From NCBI GenBank assembly GCA_031772625.1, contig CM062816.1, positions 1,666,265,385 to 1,666,329,384 of the forward strand: DNA of 64,000 nucleotides. The letters are read 5' to 3'. Positions 10,525 through 21,703 of this stretch are shown piece after piece. Below the pieces are notes generated by a model. It worked only from the letters and a program-made list of their open reading frames with translations. It did not search any database and was not told the DNA's origin. The DNA comes from Pinus tabuliformis. Taxonomy: Eukaryota > Streptophyta > Pinopsida > Pinales > Pinaceae. Position numbers and translations under genes: made by a program. Position 1 is the first letter of the stretch; each line of letters starts with the position of its first letter.

Positions 10525-11740
10525 CGCGAAGCTAGTTAAGTAGAGGCCTTACCGTCTAAACCAGAAATACAAGGAGAAGGTCCACTTAGATCTAGACAAA
10601 ATGCTAGCATCAGGCATCATTGAGCCTGTGGAGGAATCCGATTGGGTAAGCCCAATGGTGGTGCAAGAGAAGAAGCAGAAGGATGAGATAAGGATATGCG
10701 TGGATCTTAGAAAACTGAATGACGCTTGTGTGCATGATCCTTTCCCAACTTTGTTCATGGATGAAGTGTTGGACAATGTAGGTCGTCAGGAAGCATATTA
10801 TTTCCCTGATGGGTTCTCTGAGTACCACCAAATCAAAATTGTGCTGGAGGATAGGAGCAAGACAACATTCACGATTGAGTGGGGTTGCTTTCAATATACT
10901 GTAATGTAGTTTGGATTGAAGAATGCATCTGCTATATTTTCACGCGTGGTTGTTGCGGCATTCAAGGAATTTATTCATAAGTTCATAGAGGTATATTTTG
11001 ATGATTGGACTGTATTTGGGCTGGTTAAGCACCATGTAGAGAGCTTGCGCTTGATGCTGGATACCTGTCAAAGATACCAGATCGCGCTCAACCTCAAGAA
11101 GTGTCTGTTTTGCGTTCCTTTTGGGAACCTATTAGGGCATGTGGTTTGCAGATAGGGGCTTATGGTAGACCCCGCGAAGATCATGGTGATCATGAACTTG
11201 GAAGCGGCGAGGAGGTTGAAACAGCTACGCGCTACTCTAGGACACACATGATATTACAAAATGTTTATCAAGGGCTATGCCCAAATCACCGCGCCAATGG
11301 AAAAATTGCTGAAGAAGGATGCCATGTTTTTCTGGAACGATGACTGTAAGAAAAGTTTGGATATATTGAAAGAAAATATGGTTACCGCGCCGGTTCTAGT
11401 CTTCCCGAACTGGAAGAAAGAGTTTCATGTACACGTCGATGCGTCATGTATAGCGCCGGGGGAAGTACTAACACAAGATGGCGAAGAAGGCTTAGACCAC
11501 CCTATCGCGTTCGCAAGCCGCAGATTATCCAAAGCAGAGAAGAACTATTCCACCACTGAGTGCGAAGGGCTAGCTATGGTGTATGCGCTCCAGAAGTACC
11601 GACACTACTTGCTAGGAGGCCACTTTAAGATGTATACAGACCACTCCGCGCTGAAGTACCTGGTCAATAAGCCTATGTTGGGGGGTGAATTTGCAGATGG
11701 CTCTTATTGTTCCAAGAGTACGATTTTGAATTTGTTGTGA
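10525..11740 (+). pseudogene. Element A reverse transcriptase and RNase H (broken)
   Basis: Conserved gypsy RT blocks are present: MLASGIIEPVEESDW, EIRICVDLRKLNDAC, YHQIKI, FGLKNASAIFSRVV and the catalytic box YFDD (10994-11005; most relatives have YLDD or YVDD). RNase H follows with FHVHVDASCIAPGEVL, HPIAFASRRLSKAEKNY and TDHSALKYLVNK. Stops occur at 10907-10909 (TAG), 11153-11155 (TAG) and near 11250, and the frame changes at a run of six G (about 11681) at the end of RNase H. Confidence 0.92.
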
Positions 11741-13122
11741 AGCCTGGACGATTGAACGCGGGACCAGACCATCTGTCGCACATCGAAACAGGGGAGGAAC
11801 CTACTAATTTGGAGGAAGGATTACCTGACGCGTAGCTCTTTGCTGTGCGTGTCATGGATGGACATTTTGAGGATATACTACACTTTCTAACAACTGGAGT
11901 TGTGATGGAAGGATAATCTGTCCAGCAAAAGAAGGAATAAGTGGTGGGCATGACAGACTTCTCTGTCATTGCTGGGCATCTATACAAGATGGGGAATGAT
12001 GAAATATGGCGAAAGTATGTACTTGAGTTTGAACGAAGAAGCATCCTTGTGGACGCTCATGGGGGCACCGCGAGAGGACATTATGCAGGGAGAGAAACCG
12101 CGTAGAAGATTCTACGCGTAGGGTTGTGGTGGCCTACCCTTCATCAGGATGGAAAAGCATATTGCAAGGCATGTGATGTATGTCAAAGAAAAGGCAGGCC
12201 ATCGCGGAGGGATGAAATGCCTTTGAATCCACAAATGACATTGCAACCTTTCGAAAAGTGGGCAATAGATTTTGTAGGACCCATTCAGCCTCAAGAGAAG
12301 AAAGGTGCGAGGTACATTATCACTGCAACGGAGTATTTGACTCGTTGGGCAGAAGTGCAGTTGGTGAAGGATTGAATGGGTGCGACTGCCGCAAAGTTTC
12401 TCTTTCAGCATGTACTGACGTGATTTGGATGTCCAAAGATCTTAATGAGCGATTGAGGTACGCACTTCCTGAATGAGACGATCAACACACCACCAGAGGA
12501 ATTTCAGGTGTATCACCAAAAGAGCACACCTTATCACCCACAGGCTAACAAGATAGTGGAGGCGTTCAATAAAGTGCTTGAAAACGCATTGGCCAAGGTA
12601 TGTAATGCTCAACGAAGTGATTGGGACCTATGCATACCTGCAGTGTTATGGGCTTATCGGACGACATGCAAAAAGCTGACGGGACAGACACCCTTTAGGT
12701 TGGTATACGGGGTTGAAGCGGTGATGCCTATGGAATACATTGTGCCTAGTCTACGCATAGCAGCACTCATGGGTATGACAGATCACGGAGGCTTGGAAGA
12801 TAGGCTCACGTAGTTGGATGAGCTCAAAGAAGAGAGATTTTTGGCTGGATTTCACCAGCAGGTCCAAAAGCAGCGTGAAAAAGCGTGGCATGACCGACAT
12901 ATTAAGCTGTGCACCTTCAAGGTAAATGATCTGGTTTTGTTGTATGATAGTAAGTTTGATAAATTCCTCGAAAAATTCAGGATGCACTGGTTAGGGCCGT
13001 ATGTTATTAAGGAGATTACCGATGGAGGCGCGGTACAACTGGTTAAGTTAAATGGAGAACCCTTCCCAGGAAAGGTGAATGGCAGTCGCTTGAAGCCATA
13101 CACTGATGATCTGACCATGTGA
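11690..13122 (+). pseudogene. Element A integrase (broken)
   Basis: After the shift near 11681 the frame runs to TGA at 13120. The HHCC finger is seen around 12055-12190 (HGGTARGHY, then CKACDVCQRKG). Core acids: D in WAIDFVGPIQ (about 12265), D in the MSD segment (about 12447) and E in [14 protein letters not shown] (about 12557). The C-terminal domain ends GSRLKPYTDDLTM with no chromodomain, as in Tat/Athila-type elements. Internal stops: 11833 TAG, 11914 TAA, 11938 TAA, 12103 TAG, 12373 TGA, 12421 TGA, 12448 TGA and 12811 TAG. Most fit Gln (CAG/CAA) or Arg (CGA) codons hit by C-to-T change. Confidence 0.9.
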
Positions 13123-13537
13123 CTATGTGAAAGTAGCACAGACTTAGTGCTCCAAGTAGCTGAAAGGAGATGCAGGACTATAAACTACACTGCCCGGGTT
13201 GGGGAGCTGCGCAATGTCAGGATTGCGCTAAGTGTCACAGGGTCCGCGACAACGCAAAGAGAGTTGCGCTAGCGTGTAGGTCCACTAGAAAGTGACCATT
13301 AAAGTCATTATTCACGATTTGATGGTCGGTTTGAGGCCAAATGGAGCAGGCGGCAGGCATTTAAGGAAAAATTTATGGGTTAGATTCTTGAAAATCTGCC
13401 GCCAATCTAGCATTAATGGGCCAAATGTGGGGGGAACAGTCGAATTTGAATTCAAAAAGCCCTATAAATTACAAGTGGTTGTCCAACAAAAAACACTTGG
13501 CATTTTAAAAATTCAGTTGTTGCACTATTAGCTGTGT
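13123..13537 (+). other. Spacer between pol and accessory gene of element A
   Basis: About 415 bp with no convincing coding capacity. It contains CCTATAAATTACAAG (13461-13475), a TATA-like sequence about 70 bp before the ATG of the accessory gene. This might be a separate promoter, but no start site can be shown from sequence alone. Confidence 0.4.
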
Positions 13538-15550
13538 ATGGACCTTTCAAATTTCAAGGCTTTGAGAGCAAGTTTAGTGTTTGAGAGATTGCCGAAGGAG
13601 ACGCAGGACCTCCTGGCTAGAATGATGTCAACGCCTGAGGAAGCTGCGTAGGAAATTGTGGTAGTAGAAGCCCCAGAGAGCACCAAAGTAATAGTTGAGG
13701 TCCCTAAATCACCCAGAACACCGAGACCTAAGAAGGATAAGCAGGCTATGATCTCGGTGCGCGTCTCACCAAGAAACCCACAGAGGACCAAGCTCACCTT
13801 GCAGGAAAAGGGGAAGGCCATTAATCTGGAGGTCGATGAGGAAGAATCTGAAGAAATCTTGGTGGATGAGGAGGACGTGGAAATGGAAGTTGAAACCCAG
13901 GGTGCGGACCCTATTACCCAGTTACCAGAATATGTTCCTCCACACAAGGGCAAAGCCAAGGTGTCGAAGGACATAGACGAGAGAAAGAGCTCCCTGCAAA
14001 CTCCGTTGCTCCCAGATGATATTGTTTTTGAGGGGCCGCACTTAGGGTGGGTTCCTATCCTAAAGTTTGAAGATTGGGACCTCGCGGATCATGAGAAATT
14101 CCCGCATTTAGCGACTGAGCAGCTAATGTGCCGACGGATTGACGTGACGACTAGAACGATTGAATTGGAGCCATGCACATGGCTCAAGGGTGTAGAGAAA
14201 TCTGGGTTGCTAAACCTGCTCTGGGTGCTGCATTACCACCGTGCCCCAGTGACCATCTTCGTCATTAGGCAACTGCTCTGCTTGGTGCATGATGGGTGTT
14301 TGTGGCTGGAGGAGCCCATTCCCATCACATACCACTTGATTCATCGGATCACATGGCTGCCTTACTTAGGGGAGGATCCAACCAATATATCAGAAGGAAA
14401 AGGTGGCGAGTTGGCCCTCGTAGAAGCGATGAAGAAGAAGTTCAAGTTGGAGAAGAAGAAGCGAGGATATGCCATCTCCAGCATTAACAACCCTGCAGTC
14501 AAGGTCACAACACAAATACTAGTAGGGAAAGTGATGCAGAAGTGATGCATGGATGAGGTGCCCACGCCTGTGATTGCACTGGCGGTCAAATGCGCTGAAG
14601 GAGTCCAGTTCAACTGGGCAAATTATCTTTGCGGCGAGTTCCTTGCAAACTATCGCGAGGCATAGGAGCAGGGCAAGACATTTCACTACGCATGGCTCCT
14701 GCTGTCGATCGTACTGGTGGCATGGGAGTTGCCCGAAGACAACCAATTCCCTTTGGTTGCGCCGGACCTTCAAGAGGCAGCGAAGTACACTTCACTGTGG
14801 GCGACCAGGGACATACAATGAATAAAAGAAAGCAAGATCTTTTGGATCTTGATGGAGATGAGTATCTGGATGGGGATCAATCGAAAGCCACGGTTTCGGC
14901 CATGGTATACGCCAGTTTGTAGAGATTTACGGAGTTCAAAGCGGATTTCCACCATGTCTTTATCAGGGCATGGAAGGACCCCGCGAAGACATGGCATAAA
15001 TTACCATATTTGGTGACTGATGATGTGATCTTTGCAGTCCTCGAGTCTTGGCCGTCGGAGTAGCGCGCTCCAGCAGGCTTCGCGGCGGAAATGGACAAGT
15101 TTGCCACGCAGCGTAAGAAGGAGGAAACAAAGCTCCGAATGGCGCAGCTGGCTGAGAAGTGCAGAAAGGAGGAAGTAGAGGCTAAGGCCCAGGCAGCGCG
15201 TGACGCTGCGAAATTTGTGGAACAACAGAAAACAAGAGGAGAAGAGCGCGAAGGATAGAAGTCACCTTCACTTGGAACTGAGGCAGAAACAGAGACAGAA
15301 CAAGGTGGCATGGACCCACAGACGACGTCCACCCAACTCAAGCATCTGCGATGCGAGAGCAGGCAGTGCCACAAAATAAAACCAAGGCATCAATGACATC
15401 CTTCAACCAAATCACCCTCACTGAGGGGGATTTGCATGATATTCGGAAAAACGGTGAGGGATGTCACCTCGGAGGCCCTCCAACAATTCGAAGAGCAGCA
15501 ACAGCTGGTATTGGGGGCTGTGTTGGAGAATTTGGTATCTATGGATAAAT
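13538..15550 (+). pseudogene. Element A accessory gene after pol, N-terminal part (broken)
   Basis: Starts at ATG 13538 (MDLSNFKALRASLVFERL). A TAG near 13649 is followed by a long open stretch to 14545, and coding then continues through stops and a frame change near 14880 to about 15545. The product has a charged, Glu-rich N-terminal part, then a helical globular domain (PVTIFVIRQLLCLVHDG, EEPIPITYHLIHRITWLP, VQFNWANYLCGEFLANY, FHYAWLLLSIVLVAWELP), then a Lys/Glu/Ala-rich coiled-coil segment (KKEETKLRMAQLAEKCRKEE). It looks like the accessory proteins of some plant retrotransposons that resemble plant mobile-domain proteins, but I assign no function. It is downstream of integrase and inside the LTR-bounded element, so it belongs to the element. 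Confidence 0.6.
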
Positions 15551-16493
15551 ACTAATTCCCTAGATAAGTACCCATATCTAGAACAACAGTTTAAAGTGTT
15601 TTAGTCTTTTCCTATAAGCAATAGATAAGAGGAGAAGATGAAAAGACCTACTTGTAGTTCCGCTTTCCTCTCGTCTCCTTTGTATCGATCCCATAGCTCC
15701 TTCCCATACTTAATACGGTTGAGAAGTACTTGTAAACACAACAAGAAACGAAGAATCGATCAAAGCAAAAGATCTATTGAATATAAGTGAATGGAATCAG
15801 ATATATTTCACACATATAAGCACTATAAAACAATACAAACATATGGGAGAAAGGTTCAAACACTTTATTGAATAGAGGAAGGAATTACAACCATTCGTGT
15901 CTGATTCAAAGTCATTCCTCCAGCTTGGATCCCATCCACATCACATCAAAAGCATGACAAACTTGTAGCATTACAATACTGGCGTCAAAGCCAAATCTCA
16001 TAGCAGCATTATCTCCTTACAATTCAACATAATTCAGCCCCTGATCACTTAGATGAGTGATCAATTTATAGGGAGATGAAGGAGGTTTTTTCATAAATGG
16101 TGGCATTGAATGGCCTTCCATACTTAGAATTAGTTCCATGGAGAAAGGGATGAGAGGATAGGATGCATCTAAACTCATTCCTCATCCATTTTCGAGCTCA
16201 TAGGAGTTTGATAAGTGAGGGAACCTTCTAGATGACTCCAAAAGATAAGAATATTACCCAAACCCTATGTGAATTTCACTCAAAATCGCCCAATGCAGGT
16301 GCAAGGAAGCATAAATGCTCTGCATAGCACCCTAGCATGAACTTAACTACTCTGCATCGCACCCTTACATGGGCCTACCTGCGCTGGTCCTTCTAGAGGC
16401 CATTTCTGGATGTCTTCAAGTCATGAAACTATCTGAGAAGGAGGCATTCAAAGGGGTGACTTGTTTAGGGTATGTAGCAACTGAAATTAGGGT
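15551..16493. other. Unassigned 0.9-kb stretch inside element A
   Basis: No reading frame of note on either strand. On the minus strand CTATAAATTGATCACTC (16050-16066) resembles a TATA box. This could be an LTR-type fragment inserted in minus orientation between two halves of the accessory region, or a decayed part of the element. I found no clear target duplication. Confidence 0.35.
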
Positions 16494-17647
16494 TTGATGA
16501 GCCCTAAAACAATGATCTGGATGATGGGATTGATGTGCCCAAATGGATCTGTAACAAGGGCTTCCCGGACAGAGTTGCAGGAGTTGCAGGTTTGCACTCC
16601 ACAGGGTGGCATGGTGTCCACCAACCTCGTGATCGACACTTCAACTGTCGAGGAGATGTTGCGCACAAGGGTGACCAACACGATAGTGCTACTAGACGGG
16701 GCAGTTACTACAGAGAATGAGGCCAATAGGCCCATAATCAATAGCTTGAAAGGGGTAGGATTGAATATGGCCACGCTCCCTCGAGAGACGCTCTACCTCT
16801 TGCAGGATGGAGTCACTGCGGAACTCAGGGCTTGGGAGAGTCGCACTCTACAGGTGATGAGCGAGCAACACATCAACATCGAGTAGTTGGGCCTGCAGCA
16901 CAACGAGGCAGTGGAGAAAAATAAGAAAATAATGCAGGTAGTGGAGGAAGCCTGTTGAATGGTCCCAGAGTTGGACATTCAGGCAGAAGAACCAGTAGAG
17001 GCACACGTCCGCAAGTTGGCCACAGGGGTGCATGATGCTCGAGCAGAGATGACCTAGGTTCAGTTGGGGCTGAACCTACAAATCGTAGAATTGCAGTTGA
17101 GGGCTCAGCCTTCAACTCCGTCGAAAGTCAGGGAACAACGTACCACTGCTATTACAACAACGACAGTGACGGTCAACAATGCAGTAGCAGATTGCATGCA
17201 GCTTTTTGAATAGTCATTCGAGGTCCTAACCACCTTGCAGACCCGAATGTAGTGCACCTGGAGACAGGGGTGCGCGAGCTACAACAGAAATATGACAAAG
17301 TCAAAGGCACAGCGTAGACGATTGTCCTTACACAGAGGCTCGCACGGATGTAGGAGGCAAAGGCACTCAAGGAATAGGTGGATGCTGCTCGGCATAAAGA
17401 AGTGGTCTTAAAAGCACACCTACAGCCATGGATAGACGAGGCTTATGCGATCACAACCTCCATTGAAGGAAAGCTCGCGCAACTGCAGGCAGCTCAACAG
17501 AAGATTCAGGGCAATAGTTCAGCAGCAGTCATCGAGCAACGAGTGGAAGAAGTCCAGCAGGCGGCCGCTCAGTGCGCTGCCGAAGTTGCGGTGATCCAAA
17601 TGGAGCTGGGAGGTCTTCGCGCTAAGATCTCCGCACTTGCAGAGTGA
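16494..17647 (+). pseudogene. Element A accessory coiled-coil protein, C-terminal part (broken)
   Basis: An open frame at 16494-16886 (TSTVEEMLRTRVTNTIVLLD, LYLLQDGVTAELRAWESR) continues through several TAG/TGA codons to a last open piece at 17378-17647, which is strongly coiled-coil in character (IEGKLAQLQAAQQKIQ, VIEQRVEEVQQAAAQCAAEV, MELGGLRAKISALAE). It ends 36 bp before the 3' LTR. It probably formed the C-terminal half of the accessory protein that begins at 13538, now separated by the unassigned 15.5-16.5 kb stretch. The repeated Gln/Glu/Ala heptads suggest self-association. Confidence 0.5.
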
Positions 17648-17682
17648 CTTGAGGGTGAGTCACGATGTTTGTGTTGGGGGCC

Positions 17683-18124
17683 TGTTGGGTGCGGGATCCC
17701 CCAAGGGTAGTTTTGGGGCTTAAAGCTCATATTTTGGTCAAATTTTGTAAATCCAAGTGTAAAGACTCCACATTTTGTGGTCACGGAGCGCGTAGATGTT
17801 AAAAAGTCAGGGTTGTTCGCCCTTATTTTGGAAATGTAATGTCGGTTGTAAAAGATCTACCCATGGTCCACGAACCATGGGATTGTATAAATAGAGCTAA
17901 GATCTAAGTAGTTAGAGAAATGGAAAAAAAAAGAAAATAAAAAGGCATCAACATGTATGAGAGATAGCTCAGAAGTAGAATTCTAAGTTTTGGGTCGTAG
18001 CGTAGGTAGAGGCTCTACAGCTGAGTGCGCAGAGGCCTAGAAGTCTGCAGCCGAGTGCACGGACCCTTGCAGCTGAGTGCGCAAGGCGGGTCGATTCTGT
18101 AATTGTTCAGAATTATCAATAAAG
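17683..18124 (+). repeat. Element A 3' LTR, left part
   Basis: Starts TGTTGGGTGCGGG after a G-rich tract (TTGGGGG, 17674-17680) that may be the polypurine tract. It matches the 5' LTR through AATAAAG (18118-18124), where a foreign element begins. The TATA box is conserved near 17886. Confidence 0.94.
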
Positions 18125-18447
18125 TGTTATAACCCCAAGAAAATCTCCTATGTTGTATATCGGAGATGCTCGGGAACATTACAAACTCAAATTAATGTTG
18201 GAAATGGATGAATGGAAGGAATGATGCATATTCAAGCCAAATAACCACTCCTACTTTGCTTGACTCCAGACGTGCATGAACACCCCCAGACTACAAGGCT
18301 TTAGACCACCAACTACTCACAGTTTAGAGTTTGGGTGAAAATGGAGAATACTGACCACACCAGCAGATGCACAGGACCCTGTGATGGCCGGCTGCAACCA
18401 GTAAAAAGGTATGAAAATCTAATTCCCTAGTGAACACACAGGATGAC
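18125..18447 (+). repeat. Left inverted terminal repeat of nested element
   Basis: About 323 bp, matching the reverse complement of 21771-22093 with scattered mismatches (for example TTGTATATCGGAGATGC against TTGTATATCAGAGATGC). Similarity stops abruptly after AGGATGAC. Confidence 0.88.
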
Positions 18448-19798
18448 AACTCTCTACCACTAAGTAAAAAGAGACCTGATTAACACATTCACTGATACAT
18501 GCAAGATTCAAACACAGAGGTAGGATGACAGATCCTCTAATGCTATACATCAAGAGTTCAGAAAAATGCAAATCAAGCACGGCCTAGAATAGAAAAGAGG
18601 TGGAAAGTGAGAAATCAACAACAAAAGAAGCTTGTATTAGCTGAAAATGCTGACAAGATGCTGCAAGTATCAAAGAAGTTACAGTCTCCAGAAGTTGAAC
18701 CTTACATCAAAACAACAACCATCAACCTTGATTACATTTGGTTTCTTGGTATATATAGAGTTTCATTACATAGGCGCTCAGCCATTCTAAGTATGGAGGG
18801 GTCATAATTGACCACCAATCGCTTTAACTGACTAATGGAGCCTGAATGTGATTGCTTGCTGTAGTGGATGAATTTGATCTTCTTGGGTGCTCTGCTGTCC
18901 TCTCAGGTGGCTGGAATGTCATATGGGATGAAGTCCCATAACTGTTAAATGCGTTTGCCTGTTCGTGCTCTGTCCTTTTCCTTCTCGGCCATACTGTCTC
19001 TTGAATGTGGTTGTTGAGGAAGAAATGTGCCTGGCACTGAAAACTGGTCATCTTTGTCCTTCGGGTGCACGAAGTGGGTAAGGACGCGGACTGTGCAGTG
19101 GGTGGAATAGTCGGATGGAGGAGCGAGACTGGCTGTCGGATCGGGTGAATAGACGGTGGAGATGGCTTGGCGAAGGATATCGGGAGAAGTGGGAGCGGAA
19201 TGAGGGTGGGCTATTGGATCTTTGTGGAGATGATCAGATGGCAGAGGGATGGTCGGGCGAGCCACTTTATCGGGTGCGACGGGAGTTGCCGAATCGGGTT
19301 TAGGATCTTGGGCCTTTACATATGGCGACGTGCGATTTGCGATCAGATCGCATCGCAATATCGCGTTGGGGGAAGCAGAGGGGCGTGACCATTCTATATG
19401 TATGGATGCGATTTGCGATCAGATCGCATCGCAAAATCGCATCGGCGGAAGCTAAGGGGTGCAGCCTTTATAAATACATGGATGCGATTTGCGATAGTGA
19501 TTAAACCCGAACCTGATAAAGGAATTAATTGTTTTTTGGGACTGATGAAGGGAGGAATAAGCGGTGCAAGGGAAGGAGAAGATGACCATTATGAGATTCT
19601 TTGGGTGTGACCATGGACCAAGCTCACTTCCGGCCTTTAGAAATCAAAGAGATGTAGCAGAGCTAACATTGGCTCCTTCTGGGGATGAGATCCTCTCTGC
19701 GAGGTCTCAAGAACCGTAGACCACTGCCTTCTACATCAGAACAAGATTAAAAACATTGCGTAGTATTCCATTGGGCATGGAGTCTAATTAAGTCTACA
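18448..19798. other. Non-coding left arm of nested element
   Basis: No convincing protein. TATATATAGAG lies at about 18752 and CTTTATAAATA at about 19467; either could be an LTR core promoter. Two and a half palindrome-rich repeats occupy about 19330-19500 (listed separately). The arm may be the rest of a plus-oriented long LTR whose counterpart on the right has been lost. Confidence 0.4.
19328..19498 (+). repeat. Tandem repeats with GATC-centred palindromes
   Basis: TGCGATTTGCGATCAGATCG occurs at about 19331 and 19408, and a third partial copy GATGCGATTTGCGATAG at about 19481. Spacing is about 75 bp. Each full unit holds GCGATC-A-GATCGC, an inverted repeat with a 1-bp centre, followed by CATCGCA. 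The sequence is much richer in CpG than its surroundings. Role unknown. Confidence 0.75.
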
Positions 19799-20290
19799 CT
19801 AAAACTTGTAAAAGAACACATTTACAACATTAAGGCTTGAAAACCTTAAACAACCTAAATTTTCAAAAACTGCCCATTTACTGAGCCACCAAAATTGTTT
19901 CCCCTTCTCTTGGTCAATATGCATGTCAGCCGATTCATCAAAGACTTGCAAAATCGGGTTGATTTGATCATCTACCTCAAAAAGTTTAGAGCATTTGACC
20001 TTATTAGGTAGAGATGGTTTATATTTCACCCCCTCTCTGTATGTTCTCATCCTTGGATGTTCTTCGTGGAAGCTTTTGTACACCTATTGAATAACAATGG
20101 CTGTTGTGTACTCGACTGTGTCATTTGTGGCTTGCACAATTAATATAAATGGTGAACCAATGTATTCTTGTGTGGGGGACACAAAGACCTCATCTGCTCC
20201 TGCATCTTTCTTAGAACAAACCCCATCCAAGGAGGTGTCCCAAATCTGCGCACCTTCTCCCTCTATGATCTGGAAAACTGCCCCTTTGAG
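19799..20290 (-). pseudogene. RNase H-like remnant of nested element
   Basis: On the minus strand the frame continues from the upstream linker through two TAG codons (20291 side and near 20084). Residues such as DAGADEVFVSPTQEYIGSPF and ATNDTVEYTTAIV follow the pattern of the RNase H of plant Tat-like elements (G-A-G, SP-EY, ATN-x-x-EY), and HPRMRTYRE resembles its C-terminal part. The first catalytic Asp region reads WDTSLDGVCSKK. No RT or integrase follows, so pol is otherwise deleted. The assignment is by motif resemblance. Confidence 0.5.
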
Positions 20291-20737
20291 CTATGTGGAG
20301 GCCACTTGGGCAGGCTTCGGAATATCAAGACTGAGATTATTAGTATCAGCCTTGGGCATTGAGTCGTGGCTGGCCTCAGTGCCTAGGGGGAAACTGTGAG
20401 GGATTGTCTCTTGATTAGACAGAGAAACATAAGATGATGGGGAACTGACTTCCCCCTTTTTAATCACTGGTCTGGGGATAATAGCAGGTTGGTCAATTGG
20501 CAGCTTTGCATAGTCATGGGAAGCTAGGCTGGCTTTAAGCTCAGGGTCTTCAAGGATGGTGGGATTTGCTGCTGATTGCTTCTGCTTATAAGCTTGCTGT
20601 TCTGCAGGTACAACAAAATTATAAGCAGGGCCTTTGGATAATGACTTTTCATAGGCAGCTCTGGTTAAGAAAGGGGCGCTGCCCTTATCTTCCATATCGT
20701 GGACCTCATCCTCTTCCTCCACTTGCTCTTCTTCCAT
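20291..20737 (-). CDS. Linker region between gag and RNase H of nested element
   Basis: A 148-codon minus-strand frame beginning with an acidic run (EEEQVEEEDEVHDMEDKG) and then PFLTRAAYEKSLSKGPAYNF. It follows gag after a short gap with a stop (20738-20746) and leads in frame into the RNase H-like remnant. No protease D-S/T-G motif is seen, so protease is either deleted or was never here. Function not recognised. Confidence 0.45.
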   Translation of the reverse strand: MEEEQVEEEDEVHDMEDKGSAPFLTRAAYEKSLSKGPAYNFVVPAEQQAYKQKQSAANPTILEDPELKASLASHDYAKLPIDQPAIIPRPVIKKGEVSSPSSYVSLSNQETIPHSFPLGTEASHDSMPKADTNNLSLDIPKPAQVAST

Positions 20738-20746
20738 GACTATATC

Positions 20747-21636
20747 CTAAAAAAGAGCCTTCACCCTTTGGTCTTCGTTTGTATCTCTGTTTCTTTGCAA
20801 AATCTGCAACTGTTCTTTTCCTGAATGCTGCTCAACTCTTAATTTGGAAACTTCAAAGGCCAACGACTCAATCATCCTGGCCATTTCGTCGATCTGAGGA
20901 TCTGATGATGATGAGAGCCCATCCCTCTGTAAGTTCCCAAACTCAGTATGATAATAGAGCAGATCTTTCTTATCCCCCCAATGCTTTAGGAACACATCAT
21001 CTAAGGCCTCAATGTCTGCTATAGACCTAGGGGCTAATTCTCTGAACCATTGTCTAGCCTCTCCATCTAGGCTTTGGACAAAAACCCTCATCCACACATC
21101 CTCCTCACTGATATCTAGGTTATCAGCATAGCTATAAAAGGACTCAAGGTGCTCTTCAGCTGTTACTCCCTCTGTACCAGTAAACTTAGGCATGTATTTT
21201 TGATACTCTCCAGCAGGCATGGCATTCAAAGGAACATGCAAAACCAAGGGTCCATTCCTAGCAGCTATGATTCTTTCCATCCTTGTGGGAGCTTGCTGGC
21301 CTGCCATAGCTGGGGTAGGTGAAAGGATACTGGCGGACTGAATGGGAGGAAGTAATGAAATAGAAGACAGATACAAGGGAGGAAAATGATGGACTGTATG
21401 GGGGGCTTTCTTTGGACTGAAATCCAAAGGGGAACTGAATGAACAAGGAGCTTTATGAATCTCTGAAGGTGTTTCTTTACTAACAATGTTAGGCTATAAA
21501 CCTTCTCTTGCGGAGATACATAAGATTTCTTGGGCTTACCTGATCCTGATGCTCCTTTCTGTGATGTTTTCTTTTGCTTAGCAATCTTCTCAGGGTCAGC
21601 TGGTGAATTTTGAGGATTTCTCTGGGTATGCCTCAC
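20747..21636 (-). pseudogene. gag of nested element
   Basis: The N-terminal part starts at 21636 (basic, MRHTQRNPQNSPADPEK), shifts frame near 21500, and the main domain runs 21427-20747. The capsid-like core shows PLVLHVPLNAMPAGEYQKYM, FTGTEGVTAEEHLESFY, VFVQSLDGEARQWFREL and FLKHWGDKKDLLYYHTEF, typical of Retrotrans_gag. The first block resembles element D gag (APLVLPAPLGAMPTDYQSK), so the two elements belong to one lineage. A C-terminal heptad-like stretch (MARMIESLAFEVSKLRVEQ) suggests a coiled coil. Translation would run from the right end of the element toward the left. Confidence 0.8.
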
Positions 21637-21679
21637 AAACTGAGCCAGAACTGAAACATGGAGTTGCCACCAGGTAGGT

Positions 21680-21697
21680 TCTCCAGTAGAGTCGCCA
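21680..21697 (-). other. Primer-binding site of nested element
   Basis: Reads TGGCGACTCTACTGGAGA on the minus strand, 6 bp after the LTR-like repeat ends (GTAATCA, 21704). It matches the TGGCGACTCCACTGGGGA of element D except for two bases, supporting a shared primer tRNA. Confidence 0.7.
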
Positions 21698-21703
21698 GAT
21701 AGA

